Below are positions 26,101 to 32,194 of a stretch of DNA of 64,000 bases, piece by piece. Positions within the stretch are counted from its first letter, which is position 1; every line of letters starts with the position of its first letter. The stretch spans positions 42,960,348 to 43,024,347 of the forward strand of contig NC_134825.1 in NCBI RefSeq assembly GCF_004210375.1, given 5' to 3'. The position numbers and the translations under genes are program-made. The notes under the pieces were generated by a model. It had not been told where the DNA came from and did no database searches. It worked only from the letters and a program-made list of their open reading frames with translations. The stretch comes from Tachypleus tridentatus (taxonomy: Eukaryota; Arthropoda; Merostomata; Xiphosura; Limulidae).

Positions 26101-29100
26101 TGTTTAAGTTGTTGATTTCAGAACAATTTCTTGCTCCACCACTCGTCATATTTTTAATATCATTTTAATAAGTTTCATCCTAACAAATTACGCTTTTTAA
26201 AATACGACACAGGTTGGCATTAAAAATACAATCTCGATATAAATTTCTTCTTTGAAAATAAACATGATCTGATAAGAAGTTCAAGGTGGGAAAAAATATT
26301 CATTGTAAAGTAATGCTTCAATACCTGTTGTAAGTACTCTGAACAGATTGTGTTATTTCGAATTCATAGTTAGAGGTATTAAGCCGATTTAATTTTTTTT
26401 CCTTATCCAGTTACAAGTAGTATCTTCAGTGAGGATAACTTTTCGCATACCTATCACATTCTTTTAGGTTGAAAGTACAAAAACTTATGAAGTGCTCCTT
26501 TTGATGCCCCATAGCAATTCGTCGTTCACGTGATAAAACATCCAAGTAACGCCAGCCTCGATCTCGGTATTCCTTTAAAATTAAATGGTTTTAATATACT
26601 AAAGTATATAGACAAAAAACAATGTGTATGTGTAATACAAATACAAAATATAATATTAATTACAGTGATTGAGAATAAAAACATATCGTGTGTGCTTTTC
26701 ACTATAGCTCTTATTCATTTAAATGATAAACACAACCTTAGCTGTTATTTCTGATAAAAAAGAGATAAGGAAGCGGCTTCAAGCCATATGGTGTAAAATT
26801 TTAATCCTATTTTGCAAAATAATTGAAAATTTCAAATATACTATTTCCAAATTAATAATTAAAAAGACAAATAACTTTTTCATTTTTATTAAGCGAATCA
26901 AGCATTTTTACTAAACTCTATTATTTTTAATATTAGTTTACAAATAATTATATATAAAACAACAAGCTTGTACAATGTTTCCAAAGAGAAACTGGAAACA
27001 AAGAGGTCACAAAATGTTATTGAATCTTTATTTTTTCGTTAGGGTGTTAGAGTTGTTCCATAACGTTAGAATTATGCATTATTTGATTAATATTTGCAGA
27101 TAATAATAAAGGTAAAGTTAAGTTATCATAAAACTCAAGTATTTTAGACATATTATGTTACCCTCCATTTATTTAAAGATTCAAAGTAAACATAGCCAGT
27201 TATCTCGTGATACAAATCCTTAAGATTTGCGATACTTCTCATAATTTACTAAATGATGGTTGTATCACATGTTTAACTTATCTTGAACTGAATTGTCAAT
27301 GGAAACCTAAGAAACTAAATAAATATTTTGTCAGCTAGAAATAAATATCATGCGTCAAGTAAATTTAACCTAAATACACAACTTTGTCTGAAATTTGGGA
27401 ACAAAGGAAATAATAATACTTTAACTGGAAACATTTTACTAGAAATAAATAAAATTACAACTACTTAACTCGATGTTATTATAAGAAGAACAGCGAAACA
27501 AAACACACCCACACTCATACTAGAAATAATAAACTAAAATTATTTTGGTTTAACACTTTGTTAAAAACATAAATTTATTATTTTACATTTAGAACTGAAT
27601 GTCAAGATTTTACTTAAGAAAACCAGTTTTTATTGAAGAAATGGTGTGATTGCTATAAAAATATACAGACAGTTCCAAACAACAGGAATGGTGAACAACT
27701 TATAACAGTCAGGGCCTACTACACTTGTATATAAAATATATCACTATAAAGTTTTGAAAAGATATGAAAAATTAAAATTTAAAAACACGAATACAAATTA
27801 TTAAGTATCAAAAGTAGGTGTTAAAATCCCTAAAGATACAAAATATAACTAAAACTAATTTTCATACACAAAGAACTGGTATAACAGTCAAAAACCTATT
27901 AGAAGGCTATATAATAATTCCTGTCTACCCAAAGAAACTGAAAAAAAAAAAACATTATAGATTTTCCAATAACTTCTGAGAGCTTCCTGGAGTAACCGTT
28001 ATATCTCCTATTTGATCTAAGAAATCTACTTTTTAGGTCTTCTTTTACACGTAGTCTTCACTAATTGTTAATAATTTACCTCACATTTCGAGTTATTGAG
28101 ACAGATCTCGAGGTGCAAAGAATCTTCGGCAGTTACTTTCAGGATACAAAACAGTAAATAACCGCAAAGTTTCAGCTACATATAAGAATGGATTAACCTG
28201 ATAACTTTGGAGTGAGGACTTGTATGCACAAGATTATAAAAATACAATAATTTATTCAAAATCATCAAGTAAGACTAAACTTTCTTCATCAAGTATTCTG
28301 ATCACTTAACGTTGAATTTTACAGGAAGTTTACAATGACTGGAATATAGTATCAGTTTCTCAGTTTTACAAACAGCACACAATTACAATAAGATGGCTAG
28401 AATTTATTGGTGCAAAATAAATTAGGCTTTCTAAATTATTTTTATAATAATCGTAATTTTATGTCTATTTATCCATATTAAATGAAATAACAACAAATAA
28501 TATGCCATAAGACTATAATTATGTACTTCCTTGAGTATTTTCACACTTCACGGTTCGTGCATGCATCATAGCTCTTAGGTCTACAAATACGAATACTTCG
28601 TAATAATATGGGCTGTCATGCACATTGCAGTACAAAAAAGTCGCATTTCACTCCCTTTTCGAAACTTTCTGTTACAATTTCATACAGAATAGCCAAAATG
28701 GGTCATGAATAAAGGAAAACAGATTTCACTGTAAGAGTGCTACTGTCTGACTGTCTTCCATCCGATCAGTTGTTCCATGTTAAAGAGGTTATACTTGTGC
28801 CCTGAAGGTCTCTATCCTGGTAGTTTAAGTCAGCTTAAAAGTATAGTAAAAACACATTTAGTTTATTTACAGTTTCAAATTTAGATGCGCTGATTATAAA
28901 TATATTTTGTATAAATTATTTACGTATAAATCTTAACGCATCATATAGAGAGCCAATTAGATGTTGAGTCAAGAGGGCAATTTGTTCTGATGTAAGTTTG
29001 CATTATTATTATTCATTTTACACTGCATTTTAAATATTGTCAAAAATAACTTGCAGAATATATATACATGTATCTTTTGACAAGTTTGACTTTACCACAC

Positions 29101-32100
29101 TAGGCATTGTAAAATCTTTATTTTGGTACTTGTTAGAATGATTCACATCTTACCAGTTACCTCTTTCTTTCTTTGTGAACCTGACGATGACCGAAGAACG
29201 TCGAAACGTTGTTTGCTCCTCTACGTAAAATATTTTCTCAACCCAAACGAGCCGTTTTTACACATACAGATACACATCTTACCTCATTACTTTCTCCAAT
29301 CTGCACATTGCACTTCATGTTATCTTCTTCACACCATTTGGATTTTCTAACTCTGTGGAAATAATTGCGTGTAAGAACTAAATACGATCTTATACAAAGC
29401 ATCTTTGAAACTTCTTTCTGAAATTTATACACAAGCTGATTTTAGAAACACTTAGCAAAATACAAAAAAAGAGTTGCAGAAACGATTGATTAAAGTATTA
29501 AACACACGCAAAAAAATAATTGTAAAACTAAAACAGCAGAGATATTTATTTAAATGAATCTGCCAAAGTAGCCATGACAAAAGAACGATGTTAAGATCGT
29601 GTAAGAAACTGGCCTAAAGTTGTTTCCTCAAATACATTACATTTCTATGTATACTTTATTCAAGAACGTTCTATAGCAATAAAGTTCAGTTATTTAGCCC
29701 ATATTGCTAGACTGTTGTTTATAAAATGTGTCAATAGAAAGGTTGCTGTTAAAATTGACTCCTCAACAGCAGATGCTGTTTTTATGGCATTTTGGTTTGT
29801 TTGTTTTAAAATAATGTATAAAGGAAACAACTTTTCATATCCGAAAATAATCCTTCATTAATCATGAATTTACATAACGTCCATCCAGGATACGGGTAAC
29901 CCAGCTAGTGTACATAAAAACAATAAAAAACTGGAAAAAAATTTAGTCTACATTAAAGGCTCGTATCTGTTTTTACAATATCTTTCAAAATTAGCAGTCA
30001 GTACAGTTTAAAATGCATAATATTTTTAAGCTATCTCAAAAGTTTTAGATTAAACATTCTTAACTATGAACTGACAATCAAGCTCTTGAAATGACTGGAA
30101 AGGGCGTGTCAACAAGAAATGAAATTTGTGAACCTGACGATGATCGAAGAAGGTCGAAACGTTGTTCGCTCCTCTACATAGTGCTTTCTCTATACATACC
30201 AACCGTTTTTTACATAAAGTTTACAACTCAAATTATAACACTTTAAAATAATTTTTCAATAACTTCTATTCATCAAATCTCACGTAAGATTTATTTACGT
30301 AAAATAATCCTTGAAACCTACCATAATAAGAATAACAAGGTACAAGTCTACTAGTTGAGACTAAAACAGTCAAACGTAGTCGATGTGTATTATACATAAA
30401 ATTTAGTTTAACTGTAACATGTTTAAAATGTCACCAGTTTGAGTTGGACTTCGCTAAAAGTTTCATAATAAAACAGTATTAGCAGAAGTTTTAAGTATTT
30501 TCACTCCATATCACATATTTAGATATTTCATTCATACAGTTGGAAGATAACAACACATCTTTTATATATTGCGAAAAAAACACGTTAAGAACATGTTTGC
30601 ACATAATAACAGATCATATATATATATACACTACAAAAATCTGTGTTGGAATATGACAGCAGAAGGAAATCATGTTGAGAACATGTTGAAAAATAACAAC
30701 AAATTCTTTGTATATCTCAAGTAAATCGCGTTAGAAAATAAAAACAACAGACAACAACGTTACAAAATAACACTAGGTTGTATATGTGTGTGTGTGTGTG
30801 TATTATGTTGGAAAGCTGACAAAAGTACTAGACTATTCCAAAATCTAGAAGTATTTCTCTTTTTCTATAACTTGCCTGACATTGCCAGGTGGTTTAGGCG
30901 TTCGGCTCCTGATTCTAGGGGTGCGGGTTCAAATCCCGGTCTCACCAAAGATGCTCGCCCTTTCAGCCGTGGGGGCGTTATAATGTGACGGTCAATCCCA
31001 CTATTCGTTGATAAAAGAGTAGCGCAAGAGTTGATGGTGATGACTAGGTGCCTTCCCTCTAGTCTTACATTACTAAAACAGGGACGGATAGTACAGATAG
31101 CTCTTGAGTAGCTTTGCGCGAAATTAAAAAAACAACAACAAAACTTTCTCTATAATTAGTTTGTTTATTTCTCATTAAGAATGAAATTGCAAGAATAAAG
31201 GCAGTTTATCAACAATCAGTTTTCTGTTACAGGTAAACACTCCTGTGATACGACTCAAAATTAATTATAACAGATAAATTTTAATTTAATGTATTGTTTT
31301 CAACATAAAAATCTTTCACATTTTTCCGGTTTATAAATGGAAAGCAATGTTTTAAACCGGATTATCGTTTACGAACATTAGGAATATTACTGTTCAATCA
31401 TGCGTGAAACATTGATTTCATCCATTGTTTTGGTAGAACGATCAAAAGTTTCAGATGGATCTAACTTGAAAAATAAATCGGTTAAAACTGACTATCAGTA
31501 AATTAACAGTAAGTTTATAGACTTATAGCTCTGAAATGTGCAGTTCGAGTTCCCACGATGAACAGAGCGCAGATAACACATTATATAAGTTTGTATTAAG
31601 AGAACAACAATGCTACTAAAACATTTTCTAACACTTTAAAGTGTGTACTTACATAGCGCTCATATCTTTCCAATGCAAAATATATATACAAATTTATCTG
31701 TTAAATTGAATGCTAAAGTAAGAGTAGACTGGTCATTTTATGTTAGTTTTTAATTCTATAGACCAATATCTATACTAATTGGTTTTATCAATTTTTCGTT
31801 TTCATGAAATTCTATACAACATTGGTATATGTTACGCATACCTGTTGTTATTACACACGGTGACAGCTGGAAACATTACTTGGCCAATATTTTTTACTTG
31901 TACCTCAACATCAGTGGCATAGTTTAGATAAATGCCCAAAAAGCTCAAAGTTTGATAAAAGAAGCCAAATATGCAACAGGCAAAAACCAGGCCCCATAAA
32001 AATTTTCTACAAAATGGTCTGTCTGATGCCATTTGTGCTATGCCATTGATGCTGGATTGGGTCAAGATACTTTTTAAAAAGGACGCAAAATTCCTTTTAA

Positions 32101-32194
32101 CTGAAGAGATGTAGACTCTATTTTCTCGTCGTTTTGACTGCAGAACAAAGTTTGGCTCCAATTCCATTCCAGTCTCTGGATCTTTATTGGTCAT
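4898..32194 (-). CDS. DEG/ENaC-family sodium channel subunit (pickpocket/ASIC-like), multi-exon gene
   Basis: This is a subunit of a trimeric, amiloride-sensitive type cation channel of the plasma membrane; family members serve mechanosensation, acid sensing, peptide gating or salt taste. Ten exons were placed, and their order, splice sites and phases agree. In protein order they carry the intracellular N-terminus with a diverged HG motif, membrane helix 1 followed by [10 protein letters not shown], the CTFN-x3-C ectodomain segment, a palm strand with [15 protein letters not shown], the APYKTNC segment, the cysteine-rich CGC and CGPPC segments, SSYPWPN, and helix 2 with [13 protein letters not shown]. 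The visible exons give about 450 residues, somewhat short of the usual 500-600. One exon is implied between 26451 and 21587 (phase 2 in, phase 1 out) and one between 10442 and 5158 (phase 2 in, phase 0 out). The introns are full of SINEs and transposons. The exact subfamily and ligand cannot be read from the sequence. Confidence 0.92.
5818..5956 (-). repeat. SINE family A fragment, minus strand
   Basis: Reversed, it contains the 3' half of family A (GGTAAAAGAGTAGCC-like, a GATGACT core, then GGACAGTTAGCGCACATAGCCC and an ACACGAAATTCAACA tail). The tRNA-like head is missing and the copy is diverged. Confidence 0.65.
6310..6880 (+). repeat. dispersed repeat related to 14.4-15.2 kb
   Basis: It shares a sequence block with 14.44-15.2 kb: TTGTCTTGTCA-AGAGTGTTCTAAAG, GAACCCGCCTGTGTG, a GTTCTGGATACAACTGTGGTGA segment, and the end CATACGTTTGACT-GTTTTGAATAT. 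The element is unclassified. A preceding GGCGACC after a short ACA could mark an LTR border, but no second LTR was found. Confidence 0.5.
7503..7765 (+). repeat. SINE family A copy
   Basis: It shows the tRNA-like head (CCAGGTGGTTAGGGCGCTCGA, then GTTTCGAATCCCCGTCACACC), CAAACATGCTCACCCTTTCAG, ATAATGTGCGGTCAAT, and a degraded 3' end. It lies in the last large intron region of the channel gene. Confidence 0.8.
8001..8276 (+). repeat. SINE family A copy, nearly full length
   Basis: The copy starts GGCCCGGTATGGCCAAG with a clear A box, followed by TCGACTCGTAATCCGAGGG and a good B box GTGTTCGAATCCCGG. The body and GCGCGAAATTCAAAC tail are intact. The open reading frame across it is a by-product of the repeat. 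Confidence 0.85.
9035..9126 (-). mobile_element. Penelope-like element tail, second family, with ribozyme-like core
   Basis: On the minus strand the segment reads GTAC-CTGAGGA, a self-complementary block of AAAA/TTTT with GTC, then GGAACGTC-GTAC. This has the order of a hammerhead core: a CUGANGA box at 9107-9101, stem II, a GAAA-like box with one change, a GUC cleavage triplet, and a stem I made by the two GTAC blocks (9108-9111 and 9074-9077). It resembles the + strand Penelope tails in layout but not in sequence. No reverse transcriptase was recognised upstream on this strand, so only the tail is called. Confidence 0.5.
9535..9662 (+). repeat. SINE family B copy
   Basis: It contains the family B head (CCCCCAGTTGCACAGCAGTATG), the block TCCGGTTTGGATACCCATGG, the GGTGGGCAGAGCACAGATAG core, and a TTCTGCTTAATTCTAAACAAAC tail. 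The copy is full length but slightly diverged. Confidence 0.85.
10200..10275 (+). repeat. SINE family C fragment
   Basis: This is the 3' half of a third tRNA-headed family: CCCCTCGGTAGACTCAGCAG, ATAGCCCGATGTGGCTTTGC and an AATAAAATAACACA tail. The head is missing. Confidence 0.6.
10442..10482 (-). CDS. DEG/ENaC small exon ([13 protein letters not shown])
   Basis: This 41-bp exon lies between acceptor ttttatag and consensus donor gtaagt, beginning in phase 0 as required. It codes [13 protein letters not shown] plus two bases of an arginine codon. The position and the N-V-E-E-A-R ending fit the segment before the last extracellular strand. The short length and modest conservation make this exon less certain than the others. 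Confidence 0.7.
10962..11087 (+). repeat. SINE family B copy
   Basis: It is full length: GCCCCCCAGTGGCACAGCGG, GACCGGGTTTCGATACCAG, an AGAGCACTGATAG core, and GCTTTGTACTTGATTCAAAC. It lies in the intron between the small exon at 10.45 kb and the SSYPWPN exon. Confidence 0.85.
11486..11540 (-). CDS. DEG/ENaC exon with SSYPWPN
   Basis: This 55-bp exon lies between acceptor gattatag and consensus donor gtgagt. One base completes the split codon, then 18 codons read [18 protein letters not shown]. The Y-x-x-x-S-x-S-x-x-P-W-P pattern is the conserved strand after the cysteine-rich repeats. The intron to the previous exon is only 233 bp. Confidence 0.88.
11774..11846 (-). CDS. DEG/ENaC exon with CRARCGPPC
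   Basis: This is 73 bp between acceptor ctgttttag and consensus donor gtgagt. With two carry-in bases it codes [24 protein letters not shown]. The C-x-x-x-C-x-x-P-C ending matches the family motif C-x-C-x-x-P-C just before the Y-x-x-x-x-S strand. It ends in phase 2. Confidence 0.88.
11850..13100. other. intronic AT-rich stretch without recognised features
   Basis: This is part of the long intron between the CGC exon (17.7 kb) and the CGPPC exon (11.8 kb). I found no tRNA-like boxes, terminal repeats or coding-like frames here. Confidence 0.4.
13118..13205. repeat. short minisatellite, about 44-bp unit
   Basis: Two adjacent units read TATTATTTGTTGATAT-A-ATGAC followed by GTGGGTT or ATGGGTT. 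Related units occur at 16.27-16.50 kb, which suggests a locally dispersed repeat. Confidence 0.6.
13475..13715 (+). pseudogene. Tc1-type transposase, N-terminal DNA-binding part (split copy)
   Basis: In one frame from 13480 the sequence reads [19 protein letters not shown] followed by a GIARQ segment, which is the opening helix-turn-helix of Tc1-like transposases. The next helix is frameshifted. The catalytic part of a Tc1 element follows in the same orientation at 15262-16172, so this looks like the 5' piece of one element split by about 1.5 kb of later repeats. The exact left terminus was not found. Confidence 0.5.
13975..14075 (-). repeat. SINE family C copy, minus strand
   Basis: Reversed it shows CCACAGTCTATGGATTTACA, a B-box-like GGGGTTCGATTTCTC, and a GGACTCGGCAGATAGCAC core. 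It sits inside the split Tc1 element. Confidence 0.6.
14102..14385 (-). repeat. SINE family A copy, minus strand
   Basis: The whole family A order is present in reverse: tail (GTTTTCATGGAAG... at the left), GGCTATCTGCTCTAGCC, GTCATCATAATCCGCCG, GGGCTACTTTTTTTTTACC, TGAAAGGCTGAGCATG, and the head at the right. It is another insertion within the split Tc1 element. Confidence 0.75.
14440..15200 (+). repeat. three diverged tandem units of about 200 bp
   Basis: Each unit carries a TTCTAAA-GTAA-TGAACC-type box, a GTGTG-ACTTTTGA block, an AATTATTTA block and a ACTCTG/TTCTGGATA-ACA block. Units begin near 14560, 14790 and 14950. A single related copy lies at 6.31-6.88 kb, and both share the end CATACGTTTGACT-GTTTTGAATAT. 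Family unknown. Confidence 0.55.
15262..16172 (+). mobile_element. Tc1-type DD34E transposon, catalytic part and right end (decayed)
   Basis: Translation in shifting frames gives [13 protein letters not shown], then [17 protein letters not shown] with the second catalytic aspartate, and [12 protein letters not shown] with the third catalytic glutamate. Stops and frameshifts make it inactive. At 16.08-16.17 kb the end is homologous to the left end of the minus-strand copy at 49.95 kb, which supports a family boundary at about 16170. The N-terminal part lies at 13475-13715. Confidence 0.7.
16275..16500. repeat. minisatellite units split by a SINE
   Basis: The units TGACTATGGGTTGCATGATT and TTGTTGATATTATTTCACT resemble those at 13.12-13.20 kb. 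They are interrupted at 16325-16450 by a family B SINE, after which a further unit (ATTGATTGCATTATAAC-TCTTGATATTATGTGA) continues. Confidence 0.55.
16325..16450 (+). repeat. SINE family B copy, close to consensus
   Basis: It reads GCCCTCCCCCAGTGGCTCAG, CGGTATGTCTGCGGACTTAC, AACCGGGTTTCGATATCCG, TGGTGGGCAGAGCACAGATA and the GTGTAGCTTTGTGCTTAATT tail. It is one of the least diverged copies in the window and has inserted into a minisatellite. Confidence 0.88.
16500..17652. other. intronic AT-rich stretch without recognised features
   Basis: This intron sequence upstream of the CGC exon (on the + strand) has homopolymer runs and no clear coding, tRNA-like or terminal-repeat signals. Confidence 0.4.
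17653..17782 (-). CDS. DEG/ENaC cysteine-rich exon (CYEECC...CGC)
   Basis: This is 130 bp between acceptor gatttcag and a consensus donor gtaagt. It codes [20 protein letters not shown], then a run with [14 protein letters not shown]. The C-x3-C-x8-C-G-C spacing is the classical cysteine-rich motif of the ectodomain, in which disulfides hold the thumb domain. It ends after the first base of a codon, and the next exon supplies the two missing bases. Confidence 0.92.
18741..18839 (-). CDS. DEG/ENaC exon with APYKTNC segment
   Basis: This is 99 bp, exactly 33 codons, between acceptor ttttcacag and donor gtaaaa. It reads [17 protein letters not shown] and ends GEYSQK. The P-Y-x-x-x-C-x-D and E-Y-S-Q pieces match the family segment between the palm strand and the cysteine-rich repeats. 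Both ends are in phase 0, matching the neighbours. Confidence 0.9.
19722..21350 (+). mobile_element. Penelope-like retroelement, 1.6 kb, broken
   Basis: This element type encodes a reverse transcriptase with a C-terminal GIY-YIG endonuclease. In order I see the RT fingers ([18 protein letters not shown]), SFDVISLF with the first catalytic aspartate, Q-S-M-G-N-P in motif [11 protein letters not shown] where motif C has glutamate in place of the first aspartate, and near 20.9 kb [10 protein letters not shown] of the endonuclease, ending [15 protein letters not shown]. Stops and frameshifts break it, and the N-terminal region is absent. The outer 24 bases at 19722-19745 and 21327-21350 are exact inverted repeats. 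The tail carries a hammerhead-like core at 21257-21298. It lies in the intron between the APYKTNC exon and the GLVLLLN exon, antisense to the gene. Confidence 0.88.
21257..21298 (+). ncRNA. hammerhead-ribozyme-like core in the Penelope tail
   Basis: The order is GTGAAC, CTGACGA, a short hairpin with loop GAAGAA, GAAACGTT, GTTCGC. CTGACGA fits the CUGANGA box and GAAA the second core box. GTGAAC (21257-21262) can pair with GTTCGC (21293-21298) to form stem I. ACGT would be a minimal stem III, self-complementary between two copies. There is an extra U between the CUGANGA box and stem II, and one mismatch in stem II in this copy. Hammerheads in Penelope-like elements are known; activity here is unproven. 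Confidence 0.55.
21424..21587 (-). CDS. DEG/ENaC palm-domain exon ([13 protein letters not shown])
   Basis: This is 164 bp between acceptor ctataag and donor gtagtt. It needs two carry-in bases, then reads 54 codons: [35 protein letters not shown], and [10 protein letters not shown] at the end. The G-L-x-L-x-L-N-x-E-x-D-E-Y motif and the following PG-x-x-V-x-x-H segment are diagnostic for the family. It ends in phase 0. The exon begins only about 75 bp beyond the right end of the Penelope-like element, which lies in the next intron. Confidence 0.92.
22062..23208 (+). mobile_element. hAT transposon, 1.15-kb deletion derivative
   Basis: The ends are CAGGGGTGTGCAAC and GTTGCACACCCCTG. The flanks TTATAGAG (22054-22061) and TTTTAGAG (23209-23216) are an 8-bp duplication with one mismatch. 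The interior codes the C-terminal half of a hAT transposase in two overlapping frames: [20 protein letters not shown] at 22360, then from 22680 the region ending with [20 protein letters not shown], the hAT dimerisation domain. The BED zinc finger and the front part of the catalytic domain are missing. The type resembles the Charlie-like transposase found in GTF2IRD2-type genes. Confidence 0.88.
23217..23805. other. intronic stretch without recognised features
   Basis: This lies between the hAT derivative and a tRNA-headed repeat within a channel-gene intron. Open frames on the minus strand here are AT-driven, with no family motif seen. Confidence 0.35.
23806..24543 (+). repeat. long tRNA-headed repeat (family D), about 740 bp
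   Basis: The head has an A-box-like TTAATGGATAGCGTG and a B-box-like GATTCATGATCC, as expected of a tRNA-derived SINE. Downstream sequence runs through pyrimidine-rich CCTCTACC phrases to an A-rich end (AACAAAAAAAAATG). The extent is inferred only from the head and A-rich end. Confidence 0.45.
24544..25469. other. intronic stretch; no exon recognised
   Basis: I searched this part of the intron for the missing channel exon that should follow CTFN-x3-C, but found no open frame with the right phases and a cysteine-containing motif. The block 24860-25100 is more complex and may be an unrecognised repeat. Confidence 0.35.
25470..25580 (+). repeat. SINE family C copy
   Basis: It shows GATTTGTAACGCTAAAATCA, a B-box-like GAGGTTTAATTCCCC, CAGTAGACACAGCAAATATC, and TTTTGCTATAAGAAAAAGC. 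It is a complete but diverged copy. Confidence 0.65.
26451..26572 (-). CDS. DEG/ENaC exon 3: GHQKEHF...CTFN segment
   Basis: The acceptor is ttttaaag and the donor is gtatgc. The exon is 122 bp, 40 codons plus two bases, beginning in phase 0 as exon 2 requires. It codes [12 protein letters not shown], then [16 protein letters not shown] and LKECD, which match the family pattern of a GH-x4-F segment followed by C-x-F-N-x3-C. This assigns it to the ectodomain segment before the palm strands. The following exon was not found. Confidence 0.88.
26580..29170. other. long intron, very AT-rich, no recognised features
   Basis: This intron between exons 2 and 3 has no tRNA-like heads, terminal inverted repeats or family motifs that I can see. 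Several short open frames are present on both strands but have AT-driven composition. Confidence 0.4.
29171..29268 (+). mobile_element. solo Penelope-like 3' tail with ribozyme-like core
   Basis: About 98 bp match the end of the element at 19.7-21.35 kb: TTTGTGAACCTGACGATGAC, GAAACGTTGTTTGCTCCTCT, a TTCTCAACCCAAACGAGCCG stretch and a TTTTTACACATAC end. Stem I would be GTGAAC (29175-29180) with GTTTGC (29211-29216), using G-U pairs. It is antisense to the channel gene and stops about 15 bases from the exon 2 splice donor. Confidence 0.8.
29283..29352 (-). CDS. DEG/ENaC exon 2
   Basis: It sits between an acceptor (tttccacag) and a donor (gtaaga). One base completes the arginine codon split at the exon 1 donor, then 23 codons follow: [14 protein letters not shown] and so on. 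This gives the [12 protein letters not shown] junction that is typical of the start of the ectodomain. It ends in phase 0. A Penelope-like tail lies about 15 bases beyond its donor (29171-29268). Confidence 0.88.
30124..30220 (+). mobile_element. solo Penelope-like 3' tail with ribozyme-like core
   Basis: This is a second solo tail: TTGTGAACCTGACGATGATC, AGGTCGAAACGTTGTTCGCT, then CCTCTACATAG and CCAACCGTTTTTTACAT. GTGAAC (30128-30133) and GTTCGC (30164-30169) pair fully, and stem II GAUC/GGUC closes with one G-U pair. It has the best fold of the three + strand copies. No RT sequence adjoins it. Confidence 0.8.
30783..30801. repeat. (GT)n microsatellite
   Basis: A run of eight to nine GT dinucleotides lies in the first intron of the channel gene. 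Confidence 0.85.
30876..31142 (+). repeat. SINE family A copy
   Basis: It has head CCAGGTGGTTTAGGCGTTCG, B box CGGGTTCAAATCCCGG, CTCGCCCTTTCAGCCGTGGG, ATAATGTGACGGTCAATCCC and the GCGCGAAATTAAAAAAACAA tail. It lacks part of the GTTGGCGGTGGGTGG block. Confidence 0.85.
31842..32194 (-). CDS. DEG/ENaC exon 1: start, cytosolic N-terminus, membrane helix 1
   Basis: The ATG lies at 32194-32192 and opens 117 codons plus two bases, ending at a donor gtatgc. Residues 1-63 are polar and cytosolic, with [14 protein letters not shown] near residues 39-52 at the position of the conserved HG gating motif; histidine is replaced by asparagine. Residues about 65-86 are hydrophobic ([14 protein letters not shown]), which is helix 1. 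The exon ends in the post-helix hallmark [10 protein letters not shown] at 108-117. The start is chosen as the first in-frame ATG with the expected N-terminal length for the family. Confidence 0.92.

Noticed and set aside
26326-26400. Minus-strand open stretch ending at a good donor, with [18 protein letters not shown], considered as the channel exon after exon 3
   Set aside because: No acceptor exists in the frame and phase needed, and it lacks the expected cysteine motif.
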